Origin: RBG-16-66-20 sp036262835
GTDB lineage: Bacteria > Pseudomonadota > Gammaproteobacteria > Burkholderiales > SG8-39
DNA length: 64,000 nt
Reading direction: 5' to 3'
NCBI GenBank assembly: GCA_036262835.1
Contig: DATAID010000104.1
Location: 56,206 to 120,205 of the forward strand
Positions 7,806 to 15,816 of the stretch are shown one piece after another. Position 1 is the stretch's first letter. Every line of letters begins with the position of its first letter. The translations under genes and the position numbers were made by a program. Under the pieces are notes generated by a model. It did no database searches, had not been told where the DNA came from, and worked only from the letters and a program-made list of their open reading frames with translations.

Positions 7806-9887
7806 TTATCCGTTGAACTTCTTGCCCGCCTTGGCGAACTTGACGAGCAGGGGCGCGGGCTTCCACACCTCGCCCATGTAGCCTTTCTGGAATTTCTCGA
7901 TCGAGGCGAGCACCTTGTCCAGGCCCACCGTGTCCGCGTAGAACATCGGCCCGCCGCGGTAGGCGGGAAATCCATAGCCGGTCAGGTACACCATGTCGAT
8001 ATCCGACGCCCTGAGCGCGATGCCCTCCTCGAGGATGTAGGCCGCCTCGTTGACGAGCGCGTAGATCAGGCGCTCGACGATCTCTTCATCGGAGATCGAG
8101 CGGGTCTTGATTTTGTTCTCCGCCCTGTATTTATCGATGATCGCGTCGACTTCGGGGTCGGGGATGGGCTTGCGGTCGGGCAGGTTGTACTTGTACCAGC
8201 CCTTGCCGGTCTTCTGCCCGTAGCGGCCCTGCTCGCAGATGCGGTCGGCGATGCGCGAATAGATCATGTTCGGCCGCTCCTTGTAGCGGCGCTTGCGGAT
8301 CTCCCAGCCGATGTCGAGGCCGGCCATGTCGCCCATCGCGAGCGGGCCCATCGCCATGCCCCACTTGTAGGCCGCGGCATCCACCTGCTGCGGCGAGCAG
8401 CCTTCGTCGACGAGGAAGAGCGACTGCTGGCCGTACTTCTCGACCATGCGGTTGCCGATGAAGCCGTCGCACACGCCCGAGACGACCGGCACCTTCCTGA
8501 TCGTTTTCCCGAGCTTCATCGTGGTGGCGAGCACGTCCTTCGCCGTCTTCTTGCCGCGCACGACTTCGAGGAGCCGCATCACGTTCGCGGGCGAGAAGAA
8601 GTGCGTGCCGATCACGTCCTGCGGGCGCTTGGTCACCGCGGCGATCTCGTCCACGTCGAGGGTCGAGGTGTTGGTGGCGAGGATGGCGCCCGGCTTCATC
8701 ACTGCGTCGAGCTTCGTGAACATGTCCTTCTTCACGTCCATGCGCTCGAACACGGCCTCGACCACGATGTCGGCGTCTTTTGCGTCTTCGAGTTTCGTCG
8801 TCGTTTTTATCAGGGCGATTCTCTTGTCCATGTCTTCCTGCTTCAGGCGACCCTTGGACACGGTCGCCGCATAATTCGCCTTGATTTTCTCGAAACCCTT
8901 CTTCACCGCCTCTTCGGTCACATCCATCATCGACACGGGAATCCCGGCGTTGGCGAAGTTCATGGTGATGCCGCCGCCCATGGTGCCGGCGCCGATCACG
9001 GCGGCGCGTTTGATTTCGCGCACCGGCGTGTCCTCGGGCACGTCCGGAATCTTCGTCGTCTGGCGCTCGGCGAAGAACATGTGGCGGAGCGCTTTCGACT
9101 CGTTGCCCTCGACGAGCTTCTGGAAGCGCGTGCGCTCTTCCTTGCGGCCTTCGTCGAAGGGCTTGGTTGCGGCCGCCTCGACGCAGGCGACGATCTCGAG
9201 CGGCGCCGGAAAGCCGCGCGAGGCTTTGGCGACGTCGGCGCGCGCCTTCTCGAAGAACTGCTTCGGATCGCCGTCGACCTTGACGGAGAGGTCGCGAATG
9301 CGCTTGGTTTTGGTTTGCTTCTTCGCGAAGGCGATCGCGCCCTCGAGCAGGTCGCCCTGCACGATCTCGTCCACGAGGCCGAGCTGCAGCGCCTTTTCCG
9401 CGGGAATCGGGTTGCCGCTCGTCATCATCGCGATGCCCTGCGCGGCGCCCACCACGCGCGGCAGCCGCTGCGTGCCGCCCGAGCCGGGCAGCAGGCCCAG
9501 CTTTACTTCGGGCAGGCCGAGCTGGCTCTTCGGCAGCGCGACGCGGTAGTGGCAGCCGAGCGCGAGCTCCAGGCCGCCGCCGAGCGCGAAGCCGCCGATC
9601 GCGGCGACCATCGGCTTGGGGCACTGGTCCTGCGCGTCGTTGATCTCGGGCAGCGAAGGCGGCACGAGCATCTTCGGCGTATTGAACTCGCGGATATCGG
9701 CGCCGCCGGAAAACGCTTTTGCCGAGCCGATGATCACGACCGCTTTGACGGCGGGGTCGGCGCCGGCTTTCTTGATGCCGTCCATGATGCCGGGCCTGAG
9801 CACGCTGCCCAGGCCGTTGACGGGCGGGTTGTTCAAAGTGATGACGGCGATGCCGTCGCGGACGGAATACGAAACCGCTTCGCTCAT
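7806..9887 (-). CDS. Enoyl-CoA hydratase / 3-hydroxyacyl-CoA dehydrogenase fusion (FadB/FadJ-like)
   Basis: The 693-residue bifunctional beta-oxidation enzyme has a hydratase/isomerase domain (residues 1-190; FSGGADIREF oxyanion region and GGLELALGCHYRVA). A 3-hydroxyacyl-CoA dehydrogenase with Rossmann motif AVIGAGTMGGGI begins near residue 295. HFFSPANVMRLLEVV and the C-terminal dimer domains, including YLTGYGFPAYRGGP, follow. It is slightly shorter than E. coli FadB or FadJ. AGGAGA precedes the ATG. It is first in the unit with the thiolase and diverges from the EamA transporter gene across 77 bases. Confidence 0.95.
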   Translation of the reverse strand: MSEAVSYSVRDGIAVITLNNPPVNGLGSVLRPGIMDGIKKAGADPAVKAVVIIGSAKAFSGGADIREFNTPKMLVPPSLPEINDAQDQCPKPMVAAIGGFALGGGLELALGCHYRVALPKSQLGLPEVKLGLLPGSGGTQRLPRVVGAAQGIAMMTSGNPIPAEKALQLGLVDEIVQGDLLEGAIAFAKKQTKTKRIRDLSVKVDGDPKQFFEKARADVAKASRGFPAPLEIVACVEAAATKPFDEGRKEERTRFQKLVEGNESKALRHMFFAERQTTKIPDVPEDTPVREIKRAAVIGAGTMGGGITMNFANAGIPVSMMDVTEEAVKKGFEKIKANYAATVSKGRLKQEDMDKRIALIKTTTKLEDAKDADIVVEAVFERMDVKKDMFTKLDAVMKPGAILATNTSTLDVDEIAAVTKRPQDVIGTHFFSPANVMRLLEVVRGKKTAKDVLATTMKLGKTIRKVPVVSGVCDGFIGNRMVEKYGQQSLFLVDEGCSPQQVDAAAYKWGMAMGPLAMGDMAGLDIGWEIRKRRYKERPNMIYSRIADRICEQGRYGQKTGKGWYKYNLPDRKPIPDPEVDAIIDKYRAENKIKTRSISDEEIVERLIYALVNEAAYILEEGIALRASDIDMVYLTGYGFPAYRGGPMFYADTVGLDKVLASIEKFQKGYMGEVWKPAPLLVKFAKAGKKFNG

Positions 9888-9964
9888 TGCGTGGAAGTCT
9901 CCTGGAGGGTCGGACGATTCTAACCTAGACTGTAGCCGGGGAAAGGCACCTTGGAACTCACGTC

Positions 9965-10807
9965 TTGGAACTGACGCTGGGAATCACCTTCGCGGTCCTC
10001 GGCGCGGCGCTCTGTCATGCGTCGTGGAACGCCATGGTCAAATCCGGGGGCGAGCCGCTGCTCAACATGGCGCTCGTCACGCTCGGCGGCAGTCTCGTCG
10101 GTACCGTGATCGCGATTGGCGCGGCGGTGGCGCCGCCCGCGCCGGCGGCCTGGCCGTATATCGTCGCCTCCACGGTCATCCACCTCGGCTACTACCTCAC
10201 CGTCGCGGCCGCGTACAAGGCGGGCGACCTCTCGCATGGCTACCCGATCATGCGCGGAACCGCGCCATTGCTCACGGCGCTCGGAACCTGGCTCTTCCTC
10301 GGGGAGTCGGTCTCCGCCGGCGCCGCGATGGGCATCGTGCTCATCTGCGGGGGCGTGCTCTCGCTCAGTCTCGTGGGCGGAGGCGCCAGCCGCGCAGCGA
10401 CCACCTGGGCGCTGCTCAACGCGCTCATCATCGCGCTCTACACGCTGGCCGATGGCGCGGGTGTGCGCGCCTCGGGCGATGCCTGGTCGTATGTCGTTTG
10501 GCTCTTCGTGATCCACGGCCTGCCCTTCAGCCTGGGGGTGCTCGCGGTGAAGCGCGGCGTGTTCCTGCGCCATGCGCGGAAAAACTGGGTTCGCGGCGCC
10601 GCCGGGGCGCTCCTCTCGGGCGCGTCCTACGGAATCGCGCTCTGGGCGATGACGCGCGCGCCGGTCGCGATCATCGCCGCGCTGCGCGAGACGTCGGTGA
10701 TATTCGGCGCGCTGATCGGCGCCTGGTTCCTCAAGGAAGGCCATCTGCGGGCCCGGTTAACCGGGGCTTTCACTGTTTTGCTCGGCTTGATTGCGTTAAA
10801 ACTCTAA
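9965..10807 (+). CDS. EamA/DMT family transporter
   Basis: The 280-residue inner membrane protein has about ten hydrophobic segments arranged as two EamA repeats (residues 5-135 and 145-278), each with the small-residue-rich helices typical of drug/metabolite transporters. The start is TTG and has only a weak ribosome site, so the first residues are uncertain. Transported compound cannot be predicted. It ends six bases before the carboxyltransferase start, hinting at co-transcription. Confidence 0.85.
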   Translation: MELTLGITFAVLGAALCHASWNAMVKSGGEPLLNMALVTLGGSLVGTVIAIGAAVAPPAPAAWPYIVASTVIHLGYYLTVAAAYKAGDLSHGYPIMRGTAPLLTALGTWLFLGESVSAGAAMGIVLICGGVLSLSLVGGGASRAATTWALLNALIIALYTLADGAGVRASGDAWSYVVWLFVIHGLPFSLGVLAVKRGVFLRHARKNWVRGAAGALLSGASYGIALWAMTRAPVAIIAALRETSVIFGALIGAWFLKEGHLRARLTGAFTVLLGLIALKL

Positions 10808-10813
10808 AAAGTC

Positions 10814-12361
10814 ATGAGCTGGGAGAAAGAAATCGAGGAGTTGCGCCGGCGCGAGCAGCTGGCGCAGAAGATGGGCGGGCCCGACAAGGTCAAGCGTCAG
10901 CACGACGGCGGCAAGCTCACGGTGCGCGAGCGCGTCGAGCGGCTGCTCGACAAAGGCTCCTTCCACGAGATCGGCGCGCTGGCGGGCGTCGCGGAGTACG
11001 GCCCCGAGGGCGACCTGAAGGACGTGCGTCCGGCCAACCTCATCTTCGGACGCGGCCGCATCGACGGGCGCACGATCGCGGTGACGGGCGACGATTTCAC
11101 CGTGCGCGGCGGCGCGAACGACGGCGGCATCAAGGACAAGCTCCTGGCGGTGGAGCGCATGGCCTGCGACCTGCGCCTGCCGCTCGTGCGCCTCGTCGAC
11201 GGCACGGGCGGCGGCGGCTCGGTGAAAAACCTGGAGCTGCACGGCCATTCGCCGATGCCGAAGGCGTTCCTGTGGGACTGGTGGACCGACAACCTCGGCG
11301 AAATTCCCGTCGTCTCGCTCGCGCTCGGCTCGGTGGCGGGCTTGGGCGCGGCGCGCGTCGCGGCGAGCCACTACTCGGTCATGGTGAAGGACAGCTCGCA
11401 GATGTTCGTCGCCGGGCCGCCCGTGGTCGAGTGGACGCACGGCAAGTTCGAGAAGAACGCGCTCGGCGGCAGCCACATCCACACGAGGAACGGCGCGGTG
11501 GACGACGAGGCCGCGAGCGAGGACGAGGCGTTCGAGAAGACGCGCCGGTTTCTGTCCTACCTGCCCAATTCCGTCCATGATCTTTCGGAGAGAAAAGAAA
11601 ACAAGGACGATCCCAACAGGAAAGACCCGTGGCTCCTGGAAGCGGTGCCGAGGGATGCGCGCAAGGTCTACGCGATGCGCAGGATCATCGCCGCCGTCTT
11701 CGACCGGGATTCGTTTTTCGAGATGGGGCGGCTGTGGGGCCGCTCGATCATCACGGGCCTTGCGCGGCTCGGCGGCTGGCCGGTCGCCGTGATGGCGGGC
11801 GATCCCATGCACTATGGCGGCGCCTGGACCGCGCGCGCGTCGGAAAAAATCACGCGCTTCGTCGACCTGGCGCAGGTCTTCCACCTGCCGATGGTGCACC
11901 TCGTCGATTGTCCCGGCTTTCTCATCGGGCCGGAGGCGGAAAAGGAAGGCACGATCCGCTACGGCATGCGCGCGGCCACGGCGATCCTGCAATCGAAGAT
12001 GCCGTGGTGCTCGGTGATCGTGCGCAAGGTCTTCGGCGTCGCCGGCGCGCTGCACCAGAATTCCTCCCGCTACGGCATGCGCGTGGCCTGGCCCTCCGCC
12101 GAGTGGGGCTCGCTCCCGATCGCCGGAGGGCTGGAAGCCGCCTACAAGTCCGAGATCCAGGCGGCCGCCGACCCCGCGGCGAAGCGCGCCGAAATCGAGG
12201 CGCGCATCCGCAAATTCGCCTCGCCCATGCGCGGCGCAGAGCGCTACGACGTCGAGGAGATCATCGACCCGCGCGACACGCGCAGGATTCTTTGTGAATT
12301 CGCCGAGCTCGCGGCGCCGCTGCGCGAGCGCGGACGCACGAGCTTCGGAATGCGTCCTTAG
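10814..12361 (+). CDS. Acyl-CoA carboxylase carboxyltransferase (beta) subunit
   Basis: The 515-residue protein has tandem N- and C-terminal carboxyltransferase (crotonase-fold) domains. It opens KLTVRERVERLLDKGSFHE, typical of propionyl-, methylcrotonyl- or geranyl-CoA carboxylase beta chains. The DGTGGGGSVKNLE and LVDCPGFLIGPEAEKEGTIR stretches correspond to the acyl-CoA and carboxybiotin oxyanion regions. It moves CO2 from biotin to an acyl-CoA. No biotin carboxylase or biotin carrier gene is nearby, so the alpha subunit must come from elsewhere. DxxNGxxK-like biotin sites are absent, as expected. Confidence 0.88.
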   Translation: MSWEKEIEELRRREQLAQKMGGPDKVKRQHDGGKLTVRERVERLLDKGSFHEIGALAGVAEYGPEGDLKDVRPANLIFGRGRIDGRTIAVTGDDFTVRGGANDGGIKDKLLAVERMACDLRLPLVRLVDGTGGGGSVKNLELHGHSPMPKAFLWDWWTDNLGEIPVVSLALGSVAGLGAARVAASHYSVMVKDSSQMFVAGPPVVEWTHGKFEKNALGGSHIHTRNGAVDDEAASEDEAFEKTRRFLSYLPNSVHDLSERKENKDDPNRKDPWLLEAVPRDARKVYAMRRIIAAVFDRDSFFEMGRLWGRSIITGLARLGGWPVAVMAGDPMHYGGAWTARASEKITRFVDLAQVFHLPMVHLVDCPGFLIGPEAEKEGTIRYGMRAATAILQSKMPWCSVIVRKVFGVAGALHQNSSRYGMRVAWPSAEWGSLPIAGGLEAAYKSEIQAAADPAAKRAEIEARIRKFASPMRGAERYDVEEIIDPRDTRRILCEFAELAAPLRERGRTSFGMRP

Positions 12362-12436
12362 GACTACGTCCGGGAAACTGGCGCGCCAGAGCGACACTTC
12401 GCGCGCTCAACACACTGATCCATAGGAGAAATTCCT

Positions 12437-12490
12437 GTGGCCCGATGCTTGCTCCTGAGTCTCCTGTCCACTCAAGGAGACCCCACATGA
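12437..12490 (+). CDS. Possible 17-codon leader peptide upstream of lipoprotein gene
   Basis: A GTG preceded by ATAGGAGAAATTCCT opens a 17-codon frame encoding a hydrophobic peptide (ARCLLLSLLSTQGDPT after the initiator). It ends in a TGA that overlaps the ATG of the next gene (ATGA). The ribosome site is better than many in the window. Translation through it would deliver ribosomes to the lipoprotein start, whose own site AAGGAGACCCC lies inside this frame. It may be chance; no conservation can be tested here. Confidence 0.35.
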   Translation: MARCLLLSLLSTQGDPT

Positions 12491-12807
12491 CACGTAACGC
12501 CACCAAGCTTCTCATTGCACTGGCTGCCGGTGCGCTCACCCTCGCAGCCTGCGACCGCACGAACAATCCGGGCAAGAGCGCCTCGTCCAGCCCGTCCCAG
12601 TCCTCGTCGTCGACGCTTTCGCGCAACGACTCGAGCCCGAGCGGTCCGGCCAGCGGCTCGAGCAGCATGTCGGGTTCCGCGGCGACGAGCCCGTCGAGCC
12701 CCTCCAGCCCGTCGAGCTCGAGCAGCGCGTCGGGTGCCTCGCCGAGCTCGCCTTCTTCGAGCCCGAGCGCGGAAAACGAGAAAGACAAGACCGGCTCCAG
12801 CAAGTAG
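12487..12807 (+). CDS. Serine-rich lipoprotein (1 of 3)
   Basis: The 106-residue protein has a signal peptide and lipobox (LTLAAC, Cys20) followed by DRTNNPGKSASSS and a low-complexity Ser/Pro/Gly/Ala tract to the end, closing with a short charged tail. The mature chain is probably disordered and tethered to a membrane by lipid. The AACDR lipobox context is shared with the next two genes, which suggests duplication. AAGGAGACCCC precedes the ATG. Function unknown; a flexible surface spacer or periplasmic tether is conceivable. Confidence 0.75.
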   Translation: MTRNATKLLIALAAGALTLAACDRTNNPGKSASSSPSQSSSSTLSRNDSSPSGPASGSSSMSGSAATSPSSPSSPSSSSSASGASPSSPSSSPSAENEKDKTGSSK

Positions 12808-12825
12808 TTCAAGCACCACGGATGG

Positions 12826-12855
12826 CAGGCAGCGGCTCGTCCGCTGCCTGTTCTC
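12826..12855 (+). terminator. Intercistronic hairpin between lipoprotein genes 1 and 2
   Basis: A perfect 10-pair stem (CAGGCAGCGG / CCGCTGCCTG) with a CTCGT loop is followed by TTCTC. The weak T tract makes it a leaky terminator or an mRNA-stabilising hairpin that could set unequal expression of the lipoproteins. Confidence 0.6.
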
Positions 12856-12881
12856 GACCCCCTCACCATCAGGAGAATTTC

Positions 12882-13286
12882 ATGACTCGTCCTTTGATTC
12901 CGCTTATCGTTGCCTTGAGCGCCAGCGCCCTTGCACTCGCGGCTTGCGACCGGCAAGGCCCCGCGGGACCGGCGGGCGCGCCGGGCAAGTCCTCGTCGTC
13001 TTCGTCCTCGACGGCCACGCAGCCTTCGGCGCGCGCGGATAGCGCCCCGTCGAGCTCGAGCAGCTCGTCTGCGACGCCCGGCCCCTCCGCGTCCAACACG
13101 CCGCCGCCTTCCTCCTCGTCGACATCGGTGACGATCGCGCCCCAGTCCCCGCCTGCCTCGAGCTCGAGCAGCTCGACGACCACGCCCGCGCCGAGCGCCG
13201 AGGCGCCGTCCTCGTCCTCGTCCTCGAGCACCGCGAGCCCGAGCAGCGACAGCACGAAGAGCGAAGCCAAGAGCGAGTCGAAGTAG
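12882..13286 (+). CDS. Serine-rich lipoprotein (2 of 3)
   Basis: The 134-residue lipoprotein has a signal peptide and lipobox (LALAAC, Cys21). Then come DRQGPAGPAGAPGK, a short collagen-like Gly-Pro-Ala run, and long poly-Ser blocks broken by Thr/Pro/Ala. The end is Lys/Glu/Ser-rich (STKSEAKSESK). No folded domain is evident. CAGGAGAATTTC precedes the ATG. The poly-Ser tracts use mixed AGC and TCG/TCC codons, so they are not simple microsatellites. It shares the AACDR lipobox context with both neighbours. Confidence 0.75.
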   Translation: MTRPLIPLIVALSASALALAACDRQGPAGPAGAPGKSSSSSSSTATQPSARADSAPSSSSSSSATPGPSASNTPPPSSSSTSVTIAPQSPPASSSSSSTTTPAPSAEAPSSSSSSSTASPSSDSTKSEAKSESK

Positions 13287-13292
13287 GAGCTC

Positions 13293-13544
13293 ATGATGCG
13301 AGCCCAGATCGTGCTGCTCATCGCGGTGGCAGCCCTTGCAGCTTGCGACCGCGGCGAGCGCGGACCGGTGAAGAGCGCCTCGCAGGCTCCTGCGTCCTCG
13401 CAGGCGCCACGCGCCGACGTCGGGCAATTGCCCTCTCAGCAACCGCCGCAGGCCGACGCCAAGAAGGAGACGCAGACGCCCGTGCAGGGGCAAGCGGATG
13501 CGCGCGAAGGCGATCAGCGCCAGCACTTCGACAAGAAGAGCTAG
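13293..13544 (+). CDS. Gln/Ala-rich small lipoprotein (3 of 3)
   Basis: The 83-residue lipoprotein has signal peptide RAQIVLLIAVAALAAC (lipobox ALAAC, Cys18) followed by DRGERGPVKSASQAP, then a disordered Gln/Ala/Pro tract and a charged tail DQRQHFDKKS. The ribosome site GTAGGAGCTC leads to ATGATG, so either ATG could be used. It starts six bases after the previous stop. The stop overlaps the stop of the convergent acetyltransferase gene. Confidence 0.72.
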   Translation: MMRAQIVLLIAVAALAACDRGERGPVKSASQAPASSQAPRADVGQLPSQQPPQADAKKETQTPVQGQADAREGDQRQHFDKKS

Positions 13545-13987
13545 CCGAGCGCCTTTCGCATGAAGACGCGCGCCAGGCCGTTATCGGTCCGGCGCGCGTA
13601 TTCGACGTAGCCGTTCCGCGCGTAGAGCGCCTGGTTCTCGGTCATCTTTTCGTGCGTGTACAGGTAAAGGCTCGCATGGCCTTTCCTGCGCGCCTCTGAC
13701 TCGGCGAACTGAATGAGCAGGCGGCCGACGCCTCTTCCCTTCACCGCGGGGTCGACTCCGACGGTCTCGAGCAGGAATCCTTCGTCGGTCTCGTCGAGCA
13801 CGAGCATGCCGACGATTTTTCCCGCCAGCTCGGCGACGTGCACCGGACGCTCGCCGATGATCTTCGCGTAGTCGTCGAGCATCGGCGCGGGCTTTCGCCC
13901 AATGCGCTCGACGTAGTGCGCGTAGGCGGCATCGACGCAGGCGCGTATCGCATCCGCGTCCGCGCCGGTTGCCCGGCGAACGATCAG
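13541..13987 (-). CDS. GNAT N-acetyltransferase, probable CTG start
   Basis: A GNAT fold of about 148 residues: LIVRRATGADADAIR (strand 1/helix 1), ETVGVDPAVKGRGVGRLLI with the acetyl-CoA-binding R/Q-x-x-G-x-G/A loop, and YLYTHEKMTENQALYARNGY. No ATG, GTG or TTG fits the expected N-terminus. A CTG whose last two bases overlap the TGA of the preceding MAPEG gene (CTGA) sits exactly where the family's Met would be, so I take that as the start by translational coupling. Substrate unknown. Confidence 0.75.
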   Translation of the reverse strand: MIVRRATGADADAIRACVDAAYAHYVERIGRKPAPMLDDYAKIIGERPVHVAELAGKIVGMLVLDETDEGFLLETVGVDPAVKGRGVGRLLIQFAESEARRKGHASLYLYTHEKMTENQALYARNGYVEYARRTDNGLARVFMRKALG

Positions 13988-14376
13988 CGAGCCAGGATGT
14001 GCCAGGCGACGCAGGCCTGCGACAGGAATCCGACCGTGAACGAAAGCGTGCGCACCCAGGCGATCGCGAAGGTGTACGAAACGGCGTGCACCACGCGCGC
14101 CCAGAAGTACACCATGCTCGAGGTGGCGATCGCCGTGTTCGAGATCCCGGCGTCCTGCGCGACGAGCACCAGCGCGGCGAATATCACGAGGTTTTCGACT
14201 GCGTTGCCGTGGGCCTTCATGAGGCGCTGCGCCCACGGCGACTGCGGCCTGGGATTTTCCGGATAGCCGACCGAGTTCACGAGGCCGCGCACCGCGACGC
14301 GGTCCAGGATGTAGGGAATCCAAAGCAAGCCGGTAAACGCGGTGACCAGCGCCAGATAGAACAGCTCCGTTTTCAT
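13984..14376 (-). CDS. MAPEG family membrane protein
   Basis: The 130-residue protein has four hydrophobic helices and the family features: LWIPYILDR in the first loop, RLMKAHGNAVENLVIFA (the substrate/glutathione-binding helix 2 motif with H-x-N-x-x-E) and YFWARVVHAVSY. MAPEG proteins include membrane glutathione transferases and eicosanoid enzymes; bacterial ones are mostly uncharacterised. GGGGAGGCGGC precedes the ATG. It overlaps the downstream acetyltransferase start, so the pair is coupled. Confidence 0.9.
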   Translation of the reverse strand: MKTELFYLALVTAFTGLLWIPYILDRVAVRGLVNSVGYPENPRPQSPWAQRLMKAHGNAVENLVIFAALVLVAQDAGISNTAIATSSMVYFWARVVHAVSYTFAIAWVRTLSFTVGFLSQACVAWHILAR

Positions 14377-14412
14377 GCCGCCTCCCCCGTTTCTGAAAGA
14401 AAAGGTACCAGC

Positions 14413-14721
14413 CTAACGCTTCTCGGGCGCAACCCCCTTCAGCCGCGCGATCAGCTGGTCGTGCTCGGCGCGGTTCACCGGCCGGTGCTTGACCGAGGTG
14501 CTTGCCGGGTCCTTGCCGAGGTAGTTGCCGCCCTTCCAGTCCTTTTTCGGGCGCACCGGACGCGGCATGAACCCGCCGCCGCAGTTGGGACACACGTTCT
14601 TCAGCACGTTTTCGACGCACTCGCCGCAAAAGGTGCATTCGTAGGAGCAGATCCACGCTTCCGCGGAATCGGGCGGCAGCGCGCGATTGCAGTGCTCGCA
14701 GGTCGGCCTGAGCTGCAGCAT
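14413..14721 (-). CDS. DUF1272 zinc-binding protein
   Basis: The 102-residue protein begins MLQLRPTCEHCNRALPP and carries four CxxC-type pairs (CEHC, CSYEC, CGEC, CPNC) arranged as in the DUF1272 family, so it likely binds two zinc ions. A basic C-terminal tail follows (RPVRPKKDWKGGNYLGK). Function is unknown. It starts five bases after the hydroxyacid dehydrogenase stop, so it is probably second in that transcript. Confidence 0.88.
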   Translation of the reverse strand: MLQLRPTCEHCNRALPPDSAEAWICSYECTFCGECVENVLKNVCPNCGGGFMPRPVRPKKDWKGGNYLGKDPASTSVKHRPVNRAEHDQLIARLKGVAPEKR

Positions 14722-14726
14722 GGCGG

Positions 14727-15710
14727 CTACTTTCTCGCGGACTTGAGCGCGTCCGGATTGACGACGTTGATCGGCTTGCCGGCGGCGTAGGAAACGATCT
14801 GGTCGAAGATGTCGGAAAACTGCAGCTCGTACTCCTCGCGCGAGACATAGCCGATGTGCGGCGTGCACACGAGGTTCGGCAGGCTGAGGAGCGGATCGTT
14901 CGGGTCGCGCACGGGCTCCTTTTCGTAGACGTCCACGGCGGCCCATCCCGGGCGGCCGGCCTTGAGCGCGGCAAGGAGCGCGCCGCGCGCAACAAGGCCC
15001 GCGCGGCTCGTGTTGACGAGGATCGCGCTGGGCTTCATGCGCGCGAGATCTGCCGCCGAGACGATGCCGCGCGTCGCGTCGACAAGGCGCATGTGCAGCG
15101 AGAGGACGTCGCACTCGGCGAAAAATTCTTCCTTCGAGGCGGCAAGCGCGTGGCCGTCCTTCTTCGCGCGCTCGAGCGACTCGGGCCGCGCCCAGGCGAG
15201 CACCTTCATGCCGAAGGCCTTGCCGTAGCTCGCGACCACCGCGCCGATGCGCCCGTAGCCGAAGATGCCGAGCGTCTTGCCGCGCACGGTCGAGCCCACG
15301 CCGGTCTGCCAGGTGCCGGCCTTGAGCGAATTCATCTGCTGCGGAATCTGGCGCGCCGCCGCGAGCACGAGCCCCCAGGTGAGCTCCGCGGTCGCATAGG
15401 AGGGCGTGCCGGCGTGCATGTTCGAGGAGACGACGATGCCGAGGCGCGTGCAGGCCTCGATGTCGATGTGCGGCCAGACGCTCCTCTGGCTGATGAGGCG
15501 CAGCTTCGGCAGCTTCTCCAGCAGCGGGGCGCGGATCTGGGTGCGCTCCCGGATGAGGACGAGCGCCTCGGTGTCCTTCAGGCGCTCGGCGAGCGGGCCG
15601 ACCTCCTGCACATGGTCCGTCCAGATCGTCACCTCGTGGCCGCGCAGCTTGGCGAAGCAGCCGAGCGTGCGCAGGGTGTCGTGGTAGTCGTCGAGGACGG
15701 AAACTTTCAT
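14727..15710 (-). CDS. D-2-hydroxyacid dehydrogenase family protein
   Basis: The 327-residue NAD(P)-dependent enzyme has the nucleotide-binding GIFGYGRIGAVVASYGKAFG, the catalytic Arg in LVNTSRAGLV, the Glu in YEKEPV and the His in TPHIGYVS. The N-terminal substrate domain keeps RTQIRAPLLEKLPKLRLIS. It reduces or oxidises 2-keto/2-hydroxy acids; the actual acid is unknown and several members of this subgroup act near catabolic genes. It is followed by the DUF1272 gene. Confidence 0.92.
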   Translation of the reverse strand: MKVSVLDDYHDTLRTLGCFAKLRGHEVTIWTDHVQEVGPLAERLKDTEALVLIRERTQIRAPLLEKLPKLRLISQRSVWPHIDIEACTRLGIVVSSNMHAGTPSYATAELTWGLVLAAARQIPQQMNSLKAGTWQTGVGSTVRGKTLGIFGYGRIGAVVASYGKAFGMKVLAWARPESLERAKKDGHALAASKEEFFAECDVLSLHMRLVDATRGIVSAADLARMKPSAILVNTSRAGLVARGALLAALKAGRPGWAAVDVYEKEPVRDPNDPLLSLPNLVCTPHIGYVSREEYELQFSDIFDQIVSYAAGKPINVVNPDALKSARK

Positions 15711-15767
15711 GCGACAATTCTCTCATTCCGTAATACCCCGAGTCTTACCCCGGAATCCGCACTTTTT

Positions 15768-15804
15768 AGCCGCATTTTTGGCAGCATTTTTGGCCGCATT
15801 TTCG
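15768..15804 (+). repeat. Three imperfect 12-base direct repeats in a 5' leader
   Basis: The unit GCCGCATTTTTG occurs three times back to back with small changes (GCCGCATTTTTG, GCAGCATTTTTG, GCCGCATTTTCG). It ends about a dozen bases before the start of the plus-strand hypothetical gene, over its likely ribosome-site region. It could be slippage-generated or a regulator-binding array. Confidence 0.65.
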
Positions 15805-15816
15805 TAGAGGTCCGCC

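Noticed and set aside
12880..13290. Poly-Ser tracts as a simple sequence repeat or phase-variable locus
   Set aside because: Mixed Ser codons break the repeat; no long perfect unit exists.
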